Notes: generated by a model not told the origin, from the letters alone. Positions 32,239 to 41,622 are shown, counted from the stretch's first letter. The stretch: 64,000 nt of DNA from Streptomyces sp. NBC_00236 (GCF_036195045.1 NZ_CP108100.1:5580001-5644000), one strand, 5' to 3'. Numbers and translations: made by a program.

Positions 32239-33200
32239 GGGTGCTGCTGCTCGGAGCCAACGGATTCCTCGGTCGTTTCGTGGCCGACCGGCTGCTGGCC
32301 GACCCGGCCGTCCACCTCACGGCGCTCGGCCGCGGCGACGACGCCGACGTACGGTTCGACCTCGCCGGCGGCAGCCCTGGAGCGCTCACCCGCTTCCTGG
32401 ACGCCGTCCACCCCGGAGTCGTCGTCAACTGCGCCGGCGCCACCCGGGGCGGGGCCCGCGACCTGACCCGTCACAACACCGTCGCCGTCGCCACCGTCTG
32501 CGAGGCGATGCGGCGCAGCGGCTGCACCGCCCGCCTGGTCCAGGTCGGCTGCTCCTCGGAGTACGGACCCTCGCAGCCCGGTTCGTCCACGGCGGAGGAC
32601 GCCATCCCGCGCCCCGGCGGTCCGTACGGTGTCAGCAAGCTCGCCGCCACCGAACTCGTCCTCGGCTCCGGCCTCGACGCGGTCGTGCTGCGGGTCTTCT
32701 CGCCGGTCGGCCCCGGCACCCCGGCCGGCTCGCCGCTCGGCCGGCTCGCCGAGGCGATGCGCCGTGCCATGCAGTCCGGCGACGGCGAGCTGAAGCTCAG
32801 CGGCCTCGGAGTGCAGCGCGACTTCGTCGACGTGCGCGACGTCGCGCGCGCCGTGCACGCCGCCTCGCTCTCCGCCGCGCAGGGCGTCGTCAACATCGGC
32901 ACCGGCCGGGCCGTGCGGCTGCGTGACGCCGCGGCCGTCCTCGCCAAGGTCGCCGGGTACGGGGGCGCGCTCCACGAGCTGGACACACCCCCCGCACGCC
33001 TGCCCATCGGCGCCCCCCGCACCTCCACCGAATCGGTCATGGAGCACCTCTCGGTCACGCCCTCGCCCTACCCGGACGGCTGCGGCGCCTGGCAGCAGGC
33101 GGACGTCCGTACCGCCAGGGACCGGCTCGGCTGGCGCCCCCGGATCAATCTGGAGGAGTCCCTCGCCGACATCTGGATGGAGGCGGCATGCCGTATCTGA
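32235..33200 (+). CDS. NAD-dependent epimerase/dehydratase (extended SDR)
   Basis: The 321-residue protein has the Rossmann motif GANGFLGRFV (7-16), a Ser in VGCSSEYG and the catalytic YGVSK (about 132-136), giving the Ser-Tyr-Lys triad of extended short-chain dehydrogenases. The substrate domain (LRVFSPVGPG, VQRDFVDVRDVARAV) is typical of nucleotide-sugar 4-epimerases and dehydratases. In a PelF neighbourhood it may make the activated hexosamine, the role PelX or GalE has elsewhere. That is inference. Confidence 0.9.
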   Translation: MRVLLLGANGFLGRFVADRLLADPAVHLTALGRGDDADVRFDLAGGSPGALTRFLDAVHPGVVVNCAGATRGGARDLTRHNTVAVATVCEAMRRSGCTARLVQVGCSSEYGPSQPGSSTAEDAIPRPGGPYGVSKLAATELVLGSGLDAVVLRVFSPVGPGTPAGSPLGRLAEAMRRAMQSGDGELKLSGLGVQRDFVDVRDVARAVHAASLSAAQGVVNIGTGRAVRLRDAAAVLAKVAGYGGALHELDTPPARLPIGAPRTSTESVMEHLSVTPSPYPDGCGAWQQADVRTARDRLGWRPRINLEESLADIWMEAACRI

Positions 33201-34030
33201 CCAGTACCGGCACCGCCCGCCGGACCAGTGGCGCCGAGCAGCTCGGCTTCGGCGTGCCCGGCTGTGCGCACCCGCTGCTCGCCCCGGCCGAATGGGCCGA
33301 ACTGGCCCGCCCCGGCACTCCGCTGCACTGGGCCGTCCTCGACATCGACGACGGCCCCGGCATCCGGCCCGACCCGCACTGCCTGGAAGCCGCGGGCCGG
33401 CTCCGCAACGCCCGCGAGCGGGCCGTGAGCGGCGAGGATCCGCTCGACTCCGTGCGGGCCTCGGCCGGACGGCTGCTCGGCCGGCTCGATCTGGTGCACG
33501 GCAGCCGGCCCTTCGGCGACCTGGTCACCGACGCGCGGTCCTACCTGGACTGGTACCGCGTCGACGGGTTCTACCTCGACCGCTGCCCGGCCGGGCGCCC
33601 CGCCCTCCCCACCGTCCGCCGTCTCACCGCCACGCTCTCCGCCCTCCTGGCGGACAGCGACGGCGCGCAGCACGGCGGACACCTCGTGCTCGGCCACGAC
33701 ACCCATCCGCACCCGGGCTACGCGGAGGCCGCCGACCAGCTCGTCACCTTCCGCGGCGCGTGGACCGACTACCGCTGGTCGCAGGTGGCGGAGTGGACCG
33801 CCTCCTACCCGCCCGGCCGGTTCGCCCACTTCGTCCACGGTGTTCCGCGCACCCATCTGGAGGAGGCGATGCGCATCGCCCGCTGGCAGGGCGCGGGGAC
33901 GATCTTCTTCACGGACCGCACCAAGGAGGCCGATCCCGGAAACGGGCGTGGGCAAAGCGATCCATTTGCGACACTGCCCAGGTACTGGGACGAAATCGTC
34001 TCGCGGATCGGACCGGCTATCTCGGAATGA
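33188..34030 (+). CDS. spherulation-specific family 4 protein (TIM-barrel, GH-like)
   Basis: The 280-residue protein overlaps the epimerase end by 13 nt. It has the Spherulin4 pattern: HWAVLDIDDGPG in the first strand, a DWYRVDGFYLDRC strand with carboxylates facing the barrel, LGHDTHPHPGY, HFVHGVPRTH and GTIFFTD. The family is a TIM barrel related in fold to GH114-type glycosidases, which act on galactosaminoglycan-like polymers, and to the PelA hydrolase domain. No signal peptide is seen, so it would act inside the cell or leave by an unusual route. The last codons overlap the moeZ promoter. Confidence 0.85.
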   Translation: MPYLTSTGTARRTSGAEQLGFGVPGCAHPLLAPAEWAELARPGTPLHWAVLDIDDGPGIRPDPHCLEAAGRLRNARERAVSGEDPLDSVRASAGRLLGRLDLVHGSRPFGDLVTDARSYLDWYRVDGFYLDRCPAGRPALPTVRRLTATLSALLADSDGAQHGGHLVLGHDTHPHPGYAEAADQLVTFRGAWTDYRWSQVAEWTASYPPGRFAHFVHGVPRTHLEEAMRIARWQGAGTIFFTDRTKEADPGNGRGQSDPFATLPRYWDEIVSRIGPAISE

Positions 34031-34049
34031 GAGGGGGCGTGGCAGTGTT
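34024..34049 (+). promoter_or_regulatory. SigR-type (oxidative/thiol stress) promoter of moeZ
   Basis: GGAAT (34024-34028) and GTT (34047-34049) are separated by exactly 18 bp, the consensus recognised by the thiol-stress sigma factor SigR in Streptomyces. It lies at the very end of the spherulin-4 gene and about 70 bp before the moeZ start. From memory, moeZ/moeB is reported in the SigR regulon of S. coelicolor. Confidence 0.7.
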
Positions 34050-34115
34050 ACGGCAAGAACAACCGTACGTAGCCGAAGTACGTAGAAACCGACCACCTGC
34101 ATTGTTGAGGTTCCT

Positions 34116-35294
34116 GTGTCGCTGCCACCCCTGGTCGAGCCAGCTGCTGAGCTCACCGTCGACGAGGTCCGCAGGTACTCCCGCCACCTGATCATCCCGG
34201 ATGTCGGGATGGACGGACAGAAGCGGCTGAAGAACGCGAAGGTGCTCTGTGTGGGCGCCGGCGGTCTCGGCTCGCCGGCCCTGATGTACCTGGCCGCCGC
34301 CGGTGTCGGAACGCTCGGCATCGTGGAGTTCGACGAGGTCGACGAGTCGAACCTGCAACGCCAGATCATCCACAGCCAGGCCGACATCGGCAAGTCCAAG
34401 GCCGTGTCGGCCAAGGAAAGCGTGCAGGGGATCAACCCCCTGGTGAACGTGATCCTTCACGAGGAACGGCTCGAAGCCGAGAACGTGATGGAGATCTTCG
34501 CCCAGTACGACCTGATCGTGGACGGCACGGACAACTTCGCCACCCGCTATCTCGTCAACGACGCCGCGGTCCTGCTGAACAAGCCGTACGTCTGGGGCTC
34601 GATCTACCGGTTCGACGGACAGGCGTCCGTCTTCTGGTCCGAGCACGGTCCCTGCTACCGCTGCCTCTACCCGGAGCCGCCGCCCCCCGGCATGGTTCCG
34701 TCCTGCGCCGAGGGCGGTGTCCTGGGCGTGCTCTGCGCGTCCGTCGGCTCCATCCAGGTCACCGAGGCCATCAAGCTGCTCGCCGGCATCGGCGACCCGC
34801 TGGTCGGCCGGCTGATGATCTACGACGCGCTGGAGATGCAGTACCGCCAGGTAAAGGTCCGCAAGGACCCCGACTGCGCGGTCTGCGGCGAGAACCCGAC
34901 CGTCACCGAGCTCATCGACTACGAGGCCTTCTGCGGCGTCGTGTCCGAGGAGGCCCAGGAGGCGGCGCTCGGCTCCACGATCACTCCCAAGCAGCTCAAG
35001 GAGTGGATCGACGCGGACGAGAAGATCGAGATCATCGACGTCCGCGAGCCGAACGAGTACGAGATCGTCTCGATCCCCGGCGCGAAGCTGATCCCGAAGA
35101 ACGAGTTCCTGATGGGCAACGCCCTCCAGGACCTCCCGCAGGACAAGCGCATCGTGCTGCACTGCAAGACCGGTGTCCGCAGTGCCGAGGTCCTCGCGGT
35201 CCTCAAGTCGGCGGGCTTCGCCGACTCGGTGCACGTCGGCGGCGGCGTGATCGGCTGGGTCAACCAGATCGAGCCCGAGAAGCCGGTGTACTAA
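34116..35294 (+). CDS. moeZ: MoeZ, adenylyltransferase and sulfurtransferase
   Basis: The 392-residue protein combines an E1-like ThiF/MoeB domain with a rhodanese domain. The E1-like part has GAGGLGSPALMYLAAAGVGTLG for ATP, FDEVDESNLQRQ, a CYRC...CAVC zinc site and DGTDNFATRYLVND. The rhodanese part (about 285-392) has the active Cys in LHCKTGVRS. Such proteins activate the C-terminus of ubiquitin-like sulfur carriers and then transfer sulfur for molybdopterin, thiamine, cysteine or siderophore routes. GTG 34116 has GAGG 7 nt upstream. Control by SigR would tie sulfur trafficking to thiol stress. Confidence 0.95.
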   Translation: MSLPPLVEPAAELTVDEVRRYSRHLIIPDVGMDGQKRLKNAKVLCVGAGGLGSPALMYLAAAGVGTLGIVEFDEVDESNLQRQIIHSQADIGKSKAVSAKESVQGINPLVNVILHEERLEAENVMEIFAQYDLIVDGTDNFATRYLVNDAAVLLNKPYVWGSIYRFDGQASVFWSEHGPCYRCLYPEPPPPGMVPSCAEGGVLGVLCASVGSIQVTEAIKLLAGIGDPLVGRLMIYDALEMQYRQVKVRKDPDCAVCGENPTVTELIDYEAFCGVVSEEAQEAALGSTITPKQLKEWIDADEKIEIIDVREPNEYEIVSIPGAKLIPKNEFLMGNALQDLPQDKRIVLHCKTGVRSAEVLAVLKSAGFADSVHVGGGVIGWVNQIEPEKPVY

Positions 35295-35303
35295 AGGCTG
35301 AAC

Positions 35304-35350
35304 GCGACGAAGGGGCCGGTCCGCGCCACGCGGACCGGCCCCTTCGTCGC
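35304..35350. terminator. very strong bidirectional terminator
   Basis: A perfect 21-bp stem (35304-35324 with 35330-35350) has a GCCAC loop between moeZ (stop 35294) and the convergent peptidase gene (stop 35364). Confidence 0.92.
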
Positions 35351-35363
35351 GCACACGGCGGCG

Positions 35364-36938
35364 CTACGAACAGGTCTTGCCGTCGGCCGGCACCTTCCCG
35401 TCCAGGAAGTACGCGTCCACCGTCGACGTCACACAGCTGTTCCCGCCGTAGGCGCCGTGCCCCTCACCCTTGTTGGTGAGCAGGACGCCGACGCCCTCGC
35501 CCAGCTCGTCCGCCATCTTCCGCGCACCCTCGTACGGCGTGGCGGGGTCGCCCGTCGTGCCCACGACCAGGATCGGACCGGCGCCCGGGGCGCTCGCCTC
35601 CGGGGTGTCGTGCTCGCCCGCCACCGGCCAGTCGGCGCACCAGCCCGCGGTGTCCCAGGCCAGGAACGGGCCGAAGACCGGCGACAGCTTCCCGAACTCG
35701 GGCAGCAGCGCCTTCGCCTCGGCCGCCGTCGGCCTGGCCTTGCTGTCCGCGCAGGAAATGGCCCGCTGCGAGTGGTTCTGGGTGTCGTAGTGGCCGTTCT
35801 CGTCCCGGCCGTTGTACGAGTCGGCGAGCTGCAGCAGCATGGACCCGGTGCCGCTCTCCGCCTCGTCCAGGGCCTGGGTGAGCACCGGCCAGTTGTCCTT
35901 GGAGTAGAGCGGCAGCACGATGCCGGTGATCGCCAGCGACTCGTTGAGCTCGCGTCCCGTGCCGGTCGGCAGCGGCTTGGCGTCGATCCGCTTCAGCAGG
36001 GCGGCGATGCGCCGGGTGCCCGCCGCCGGGTCCTGGCCGCGGTCCTTGAGGTAGTTCTCCAGCGCCCGCTGGAAGCCGGTCGTCTGGTTACGGGCGTGGC
36101 CCGTGGTGTCCGCGGTCGGGTCGACGACGGCGTCGAAGACGGTCCGCCCGACGTGCTTCGGGAAGAGGTGCGCGTAGGTGCCGCCCAGTTCGGTGCCGTA
36201 CGAGAAGCCGAAGTACGTCAGCTTCCGGTCGCCGAGGACCTCGCGGATCAGGTCCATGTCCCGGGCGGCGTTCGTCGTGCCGACGAACGGCAGGACCTTG
36301 CCCGAGCGGCTCTCGCAGCCGGCGCCGAACCCGGCGCCGTCCTTCATGAACGCCGCCTCCTCCGCCGCCGTGTCCGGTGTCATGTCGACCTTGCGGTACG
36401 AGGTCTCCTGCTCCTGGTCCGTGCGGCACCGCACCCCGGCGCTCCCGGCCACCCCGCGCGGATCGAAACCCACCAGGTCGTAGCGGGTGTTGAGCGACCC
36501 GTACGAACCGGCGGCGCGCGGCAGGGTGGAGACCCCCGAGCCGCCCGGCCCGCCGAAGTTGAACAGCATCGAGCCGAGCCGCCGGTCCTTGTCCCGGGCC
36601 TCCTTGCGGATGAGCGCGATCCCGATCGTGTCGCCGTCCGGCTTCGCGTAGTCCAGCGGAACCGTGACCTTCGTACACCGCCAGGACGAGCCCGGAGCGC
36701 TGCCGCCCTCGGGTGCCTCGCACCTCTTCCAGTCCAGGCGCTGCGAGGTGAGGGCGGCGGGCAGGGGCGCTCCGCTCACGGCGGCCGAGGGGGCGGCGGA
36801 GGATGAGGCGGCCGAAGCCGTGGTGCCGTCCGCCGGTGTGCCCGGCTTGTCGTCCGCGGCGTCCTCGCATCCTGCGAGCACCCCCGTCAGCAGCAGTGCG
36901 GCGGCGGCCAGCGCCCCGGCCCGTACGTATGCGACCAC
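35364..36938 (-). CDS. secreted tripeptidyl-aminopeptidase-like lipoprotein, copy 1
   Basis: The product is 524 residues from GTG 36938 (GGAGGG 9 nt upstream); the open frame upstream is Arg-rich and not a signal. The lipoprotein signal peptide ends LTGVLAGC. The mature enzyme is an alpha/beta hydrolase of the Streptomyces Slp/TAP family. It has the oxyanion segment FNFGGPGGSG, nucleophile GFSYGTELGG, Asp in GTTGDPATPYEGA and His in GEGHGAYGG near the C-terminus, inside a TAP-like C-terminal domain. These enzymes remove N-terminal tripeptides from secreted proteins. A paralogue follows upstream in tandem. Confidence 0.92.
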   Translation of the reverse strand: MVAYVRAGALAAAALLLTGVLAGCEDAADDKPGTPADGTTASAASSSAAPSAAVSGAPLPAALTSQRLDWKRCEAPEGGSAPGSSWRCTKVTVPLDYAKPDGDTIGIALIRKEARDKDRRLGSMLFNFGGPGGSGVSTLPRAAGSYGSLNTRYDLVGFDPRGVAGSAGVRCRTDQEQETSYRKVDMTPDTAAEEAAFMKDGAGFGAGCESRSGKVLPFVGTTNAARDMDLIREVLGDRKLTYFGFSYGTELGGTYAHLFPKHVGRTVFDAVVDPTADTTGHARNQTTGFQRALENYLKDRGQDPAAGTRRIAALLKRIDAKPLPTGTGRELNESLAITGIVLPLYSKDNWPVLTQALDEAESGTGSMLLQLADSYNGRDENGHYDTQNHSQRAISCADSKARPTAAEAKALLPEFGKLSPVFGPFLAWDTAGWCADWPVAGEHDTPEASAPGAGPILVVGTTGDPATPYEGARKMADELGEGVGVLLTNKGEGHGAYGGNSCVTSTVDAYFLDGKVPADGKTCS

Positions 36939-37007
36939 GTGCAGTTCCCTCCCCGTCGTGCCTGCCCGTCCGGCAGTTCGCCCATGGTAGGTGCGCACCG
37001 GGACCGC

Positions 37008-38594
37008 CTATCCGCAGACCGTCCCGGCGTCCGGCACCTTGCCGTCCAGCAGATAGCCGCCCACCGCCTTCTGCACACAGGCGCTGCCGCTGTTGTACGC
37101 GCCGTGGCCCTCGCCCTTGTACGTCATCTCCACGCCGACGCCCTCGCCGAGCTCCTCGGCCATCGCCTTCGCGCCCGCGTAAGGGGTCGCCGGGTCGCCC
37201 GTGTTGCCGATGACCAGGACGGGGGCCGCGCCCTCGGCGCTGACGTCCGGGGTGTCCCAGGCGCCCGCCACCGGCCAGCCGGTGCACGCCATCAGACCCC
37301 AGCCGAGGTAGTCGCCGAAGACCGGTGAGGCGTCGCGGAACGCGGGGAGCTTCTCCTTGGTCTCGTCGAGGGTGAACCGCTCCTTGGAGTCGGCGCAGTT
37401 GATGGCGGTGTTGGCCGCGGCGGAGTTGTCGTAGTGGCCGTCCTCGGAGCGCCCGTTGAGGGAGTCGGCGAGGGCGAGGAGCAGCGCGCCGTTGCCGCCG
37501 TCGGCCTCGTCCACGCCCTGCTCCAGCAGGGGCCAGGTCTCCTTGGAGTAGAGCGCCGCCGCGATGCCGGTGGTGGCCTGCGTCTGCGTCAGCTTCCGGG
37601 AACCGATGCCCGGTACGGGCTTCTTCTCCAGCCGGTCGAGAAGTCCGGACACCCCCTGCTCGACCTCCTCGGCGGTGGAACCGGGCAGCTTGCAGGCATC
37701 GCCCCGGTCCGCGCAGTCCTCGGCGAAGTTGTCCAGCGCGAGCTGGAAGCCCTCGGCCTGTCCGAGGGAGGACTGCTCCGCGTCCTCGGTCGGGTCGACC
37801 ACCGCGTCCAGGACCGACCGGCCCACGTTCTCGGGGAACAAGTGAGCGTAGACGCCGCCCAGTTCGGTGCCGTACGAGATGCCGAAGTAGTACAGCTTGT
37901 CGTCACCGAGCACCTGACGCATCAGATCCATGTCGCGGGCCGCGTTCGTCGTCCCCACGAAGGGGAGCTCCTTGCCGGAGTTCTTCTCGCAGGCGGCCAC
38001 GTACGTCTTCGTGTCCTCGGTGAACGCCTTCTCCTCCGCCGCGTCGTCCGGAGTGCCGTCGCCCTCGTACCGCGCGTCCAGCTGCGCGTCGTCCTCGCAC
38101 TCCACGCCCGCGCTGCGGCCCACGCCGCGCGGGTCGAAGCTCACCAGGTCGTACCGGGTGCGGAGCTTGTCGTACTCCGTGCCGAACGCGGGCAGGGTGG
38201 CGACACCGGAGGCGCCGGGACCGCCGAAGTTGAAGACGAGCGAACCGATCCGCCTCTTCTCGTCGATCGCCTCGGCGCGGATGAGCGCGAGCTCGATGGT
38301 GTCGCCCTCCGGCTCCGCGTAGTCGAGCGGGGCCTCCATGAACGAGCACTCCCAGACGGCCCCGCCGGGCAGCGGGGAGGGTGAGGAACCGCCGCCCTGG
38401 GCCGGGGACGGGGCCGGGCACGGTGTCCACTTCAGCTGCTGGGAGGCGAGGTCGGCGGGCGTGGTCGTCGCGGCGGCCGCGGCGGCGTGGGGCGAGCTCT
38501 CCTTGTCGCCCCCGTCCGAACAGCCGGTGAGCGGAAGCAGCACGGTCACGGTGGCGGCGAGGGCCGCGGCGCGCAGGGCAGGGGAGGTCCTCAT
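37008..38594 (-). CDS. secreted tripeptidyl-aminopeptidase-like lipoprotein, copy 2
   Basis: The 528-residue protein has an N-terminal lipoprotein signal ending LLPLTGC. It has the same layout as its neighbour: FNFGGPGASG, nucleophile GISYGTELGG, Asp in GNTGDPATPYAGA and His in GEGHGAYNSG. The shared stretches (GTTNAARDMDL, DSKxR, VDPTxD) show an old tandem duplication. Differences include an extra cysteine pair (DCADRGDACKLPG). A GGAG site lies only 3 nt before ATG 38594, so initiation may be weak. The two genes are 69 bp apart and probably one transcript. Confidence 0.92.
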   Translation of the reverse strand: MRTSPALRAAALAATVTVLLPLTGCSDGGDKESSPHAAAAAATTTPADLASQQLKWTPCPAPSPAQGGGSSPSPLPGGAVWECSFMEAPLDYAEPEGDTIELALIRAEAIDEKRRIGSLVFNFGGPGASGVATLPAFGTEYDKLRTRYDLVSFDPRGVGRSAGVECEDDAQLDARYEGDGTPDDAAEEKAFTEDTKTYVAACEKNSGKELPFVGTTNAARDMDLMRQVLGDDKLYYFGISYGTELGGVYAHLFPENVGRSVLDAVVDPTEDAEQSSLGQAEGFQLALDNFAEDCADRGDACKLPGSTAEEVEQGVSGLLDRLEKKPVPGIGSRKLTQTQATTGIAAALYSKETWPLLEQGVDEADGGNGALLLALADSLNGRSEDGHYDNSAAANTAINCADSKERFTLDETKEKLPAFRDASPVFGDYLGWGLMACTGWPVAGAWDTPDVSAEGAAPVLVIGNTGDPATPYAGAKAMAEELGEGVGVEMTYKGEGHGAYNSGSACVQKAVGGYLLDGKVPDAGTVCG

Positions 38595-38671
38595 CGCTCC
38601 ATCGTGCGGCGGCTCCGCGGGGGGTGCACGGGGCGCCGGTCCAAGCGGGTGGACGGCTGCGGGCACACGCC

Positions 38672-41449
38672 CTAGAGCTCGCCCTTGCGCGTCAGATGGT
38701 TGAAGGCGAGCCAGCCGGGAAGCACCGGCAGCCACAGCGTCAGCAGCCGGTACAGGAGCACGGCCGGCGCCGCGACCTCCTTCGGCAGGCCGACCGCGAT
38801 CAGGCCGAGGGTCAGCGCGCCCTCGACCGCGCCCATGCCGCCCGGGGTCGGCGCCGCCGAGCCCAGTGCGTTGCCGGCGAGGAAGACCACCGCGATGCTC
38901 GCGTAGCTCAGGTGCGGTGTGTCCGGACCGCTGAACGCCCGGACCGACGCGTCCAGACACATCACGAACACGCCGGTCAGCAGCAGCATCCCGCCGATGC
39001 CGGTGAGCAGCTTCTGCGGCCGCTGCACGACGTCGAGCATGCGCGGTACGACCCCGGCGAACAGCGACCGCACCCGTGTCACGACGAACTTGCGCATGAA
39101 CGGGATGGCCGTCACCACCAGAACCAGCACGGCGACCGTCAGCAGCCCCGCGATCACGGTCCTGGACGGGGTGAGCGAGGACGGCGTCTTCTCCGTACCC
39201 GTCAGATAGCCGAACGCGGCCAGCAGCAGGATGTGGCATCCCAGCCCGAACAGCTGGGAGGCGCCGACGCTCGCGACCGCCAGCCCCGGACGCACACCGG
39301 CCCGCTGGAGGAACCGGGTGTTCAGCGCGACCCCGCCCACCGCGGCCGGGGCCACGATCTTCACGAACGAGCCGGCGACCTGCGCCAGCACCGTCCTGCC
39401 GAACGGCACCCGCTCCGGCACGAAGCCCAGCAGGCTCATCGCCGCCGCGATGTAACTGAGCGCCGAGAAGCCGAGCGCCGCCGCCACCCAGCCCCATTCC
39501 GCCTGCTCGACCACCGCACCGAAGTCGGCCTCGGTGACCTGCGAGATCAGGAAGTACGCGGCGATGGCACCGGCGATGAAGCTGAACAGGGTGCGCGGCT
39601 TGATGCGCTCCAGACGGACCGGCTCGACCGGCGCCTGCGGCCGGATCAGCAGCACCTCCTGGCGGATCCGGGAGAGCAGGTCCTCCTCGCGGGCCACGTC
39701 CATGGCGTCGTCCCTGGCCCGCTTCTCGGCCTGCTTCTCGGTGCGCTGCGACTTGCGGTCGCTCTTGCGCCCGGCGTCCTCGGCAGGCTCCGCATCCTGC
39801 GACCGGGCCCGCTTCGCCGCGTCCGACGCCTCCAGCACGGCCTCGCGCTCGCGCTGCGAACGCTCCCGGGCCAGCCGGCGCAGATGGGCGCGGGTGGAGC
39901 GGCTGAGCGCGATCGGCTGGAGCAGCGGCAGACAGTCCGCGACGGCGTCCGGCCCCAGCACCGCCAGTGCGGCCGCGACCGCCCGCTCGGGACCCACGCG
40001 CAGGCCCGTGGTGGTGAGCAGCTGGGCGACGTCCATCCGCAGCACCAGATCACCGGCCGCGATCTCGCCGCCGCGCAGATCCGTGACGAACACCTTGCCG
40101 GAACGATCCACCAGGATGGCGTCACCGGTGAGCCTGCGGTGCGCGATCCGCCGCGACTGGAGCGCCTGCACCTGACGCCAGGCGCCGCGCACCAGGTCAT
40201 CGGTGATCTCGGAGTCCTCCAGCGCGTCCAGGGAGCGCCCGCCGATGTGCTCGTACACGAGCATCACGGCGTCCGGACCGAGCTCGGACGTGGCGATCAG
40301 TTTCGGGGCGTTGGCACCGGCGGCGATCGCCGCGTACGCGAGCAGCGCCTCCTGCTCCAGGGCCTGGCGCAGCGACTGGATGGAACGCCGCTGGGTGATG
40401 CCGCGCAGGGTGAGCCTGCGCCACACCCGGTAGAAGAAGCCCTGCGCCTGCTGTTCGCGGTCCACGACCGTCACATCGAGCGGCGCCCCGTCCTCCAGGG
40501 AGACCACGTAGCGGCGCCCGCGGTCGCTCTGGTCGCCCGAGTCGGGCGCGTCCTCGGCCCGCATCGCGGTGACCGGCCGGAAGCCGACGTGGCGCAGGCC
40601 GGCCATCAGGTGCTGGCCGGTCGGCCGGACGTTCGGAGAGCCGACCGCGTACAGCGTGCCGTACGCGACCGTCCAGCCGATCAGTACCGTGAGGATGATC
40701 GAGAGCGGGGTCGTGTACCCGCCCACCAGCATGGTGAAGGCGTCGAGCAGCAGCACCACCCACAGCACGACCCGCCACCGCGGCCGTCTCGCCATGCCGA
40801 CCGCCGTCATATAGGCGATCACGGGAGCGAGGTAGCCGTGTACGGGGTCGGTGAGCGCCTGACCGGGCTGCGGCTGGGTCAGGGCGTCCTGAATGGTGCC
40901 GGGTGCGGAGTTGGACACCCACAGATCCGTGGCGAGCGTCACCCCGTGCGCGAGCACGGCGGCCAGCACGCCGTCCGCGATCCGCAGCCCGTCGCGCTTG
41001 ATCAGCCGCTCGATGGCGAAGGCCACGGGGACGAGCAGCACGGCGATGCTGGAGACGAGACCGGCGATCTTGATGAGCAGATCGGGTGCCTGCCCGGTGC
41101 CCTTGTTGATGTCCTCCTCAAGGCCGGCCGTCGTGCCGTGGGCGAACGCGGCGACGGCGAACAGCACGACGATCGCGAGGACTCCGATGAGGAGCCGCAG
41201 CAGATCGGAGGGGCGGTGCACCCGGGCGGGGAGCAGGGGTTCGTCACCCGAGACACGGTCGGACAGAGCCGCATCGGAGGTCGAGAGGGTCGAGCCGGCC
41301 AGGTGCTCCGAGGGTGTCCGCGGGCCGGTCTCGGGCTCCTGTCCGCTCTCCTCGGGGCGCGGCTCGGCATCAGAGGCGTCGGCCGCCTTCGGTGGCTGCA
41401 CGCCCTGCTCCTTCGTCGCCTCTGATTGGTCTTCGTCTTCTCGTATCAC
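38672..41449 (-). CDS. large flippase-like membrane protein (LPG-synthase TM domain) with a pseudokinase-like middle domain
   Basis: The 925-residue protein has three parts. An acidic disordered N-terminus leads into about six transmembrane helices (80-280). A soluble middle (about 300-590) resembles a degenerate protein kinase, with YEHIGGRSLDAL, IAHRRLTGDAILVD in place of the HRD loop and VFVTDLRGG in place of DFG. A highly charged linker (KSDRKSQRTEKQAEKRARDD) precedes the C-terminal LPG_synthase_TM/UPF0104 domain (about 620-925) with FVKIVAPAAVGGVALNTRFL and APTPGGMGAVEG. Relatives flip or synthesise aminoacyl-phosphatidylglycerol or related lipids. The kinase-like part probably binds rather than phosphorylates. 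Confidence 0.86.
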   Translation of the reverse strand: MIREDEDQSEATKEQGVQPPKAADASDAEPRPEESGQEPETGPRTPSEHLAGSTLSTSDAALSDRVSGDEPLLPARVHRPSDLLRLLIGVLAIVVLFAVAAFAHGTTAGLEEDINKGTGQAPDLLIKIAGLVSSIAVLLVPVAFAIERLIKRDGLRIADGVLAAVLAHGVTLATDLWVSNSAPGTIQDALTQPQPGQALTDPVHGYLAPVIAYMTAVGMARRPRWRVVLWVVLLLDAFTMLVGGYTTPLSIILTVLIGWTVAYGTLYAVGSPNVRPTGQHLMAGLRHVGFRPVTAMRAEDAPDSGDQSDRGRRYVVSLEDGAPLDVTVVDREQQAQGFFYRVWRRLTLRGITQRRSIQSLRQALEQEALLAYAAIAAGANAPKLIATSELGPDAVMLVYEHIGGRSLDALEDSEITDDLVRGAWRQVQALQSRRIAHRRLTGDAILVDRSGKVFVTDLRGGEIAAGDLVLRMDVAQLLTTTGLRVGPERAVAAALAVLGPDAVADCLPLLQPIALSRSTRAHLRRLARERSQREREAVLEASDAAKRARSQDAEPAEDAGRKSDRKSQRTEKQAEKRARDDAMDVAREEDLLSRIRQEVLLIRPQAPVEPVRLERIKPRTLFSFIAGAIAAYFLISQVTEADFGAVVEQAEWGWVAAALGFSALSYIAAAMSLLGFVPERVPFGRTVLAQVAGSFVKIVAPAAVGGVALNTRFLQRAGVRPGLAVASVGASQLFGLGCHILLLAAFGYLTGTEKTPSSLTPSRTVIAGLLTVAVLVLVVTAIPFMRKFVVTRVRSLFAGVVPRMLDVVQRPQKLLTGIGGMLLLTGVFVMCLDASVRAFSGPDTPHLSYASIAVVFLAGNALGSAAPTPGGMGAVEGALTLGLIAVGLPKEVAAPAVLLYRLLTLWLPVLPGWLAFNHLTRKGEL

Positions 41450-41622
41450 CGGTCACCGCCCGCATGATGGTGGCACGGCCCGCGGCCGGCGGGGGGCATC
41501 AGGGTGCGATGCGGGGCCGCGCGAAGCGCAAGATACGCTCCGTCCTCCGCCCGCGCACACGCCGTGTGCGACCGGACACGGAACGGGCCGGGCTGTCGGT
41601 GGCGTACGGCAGGATGGGCCGG

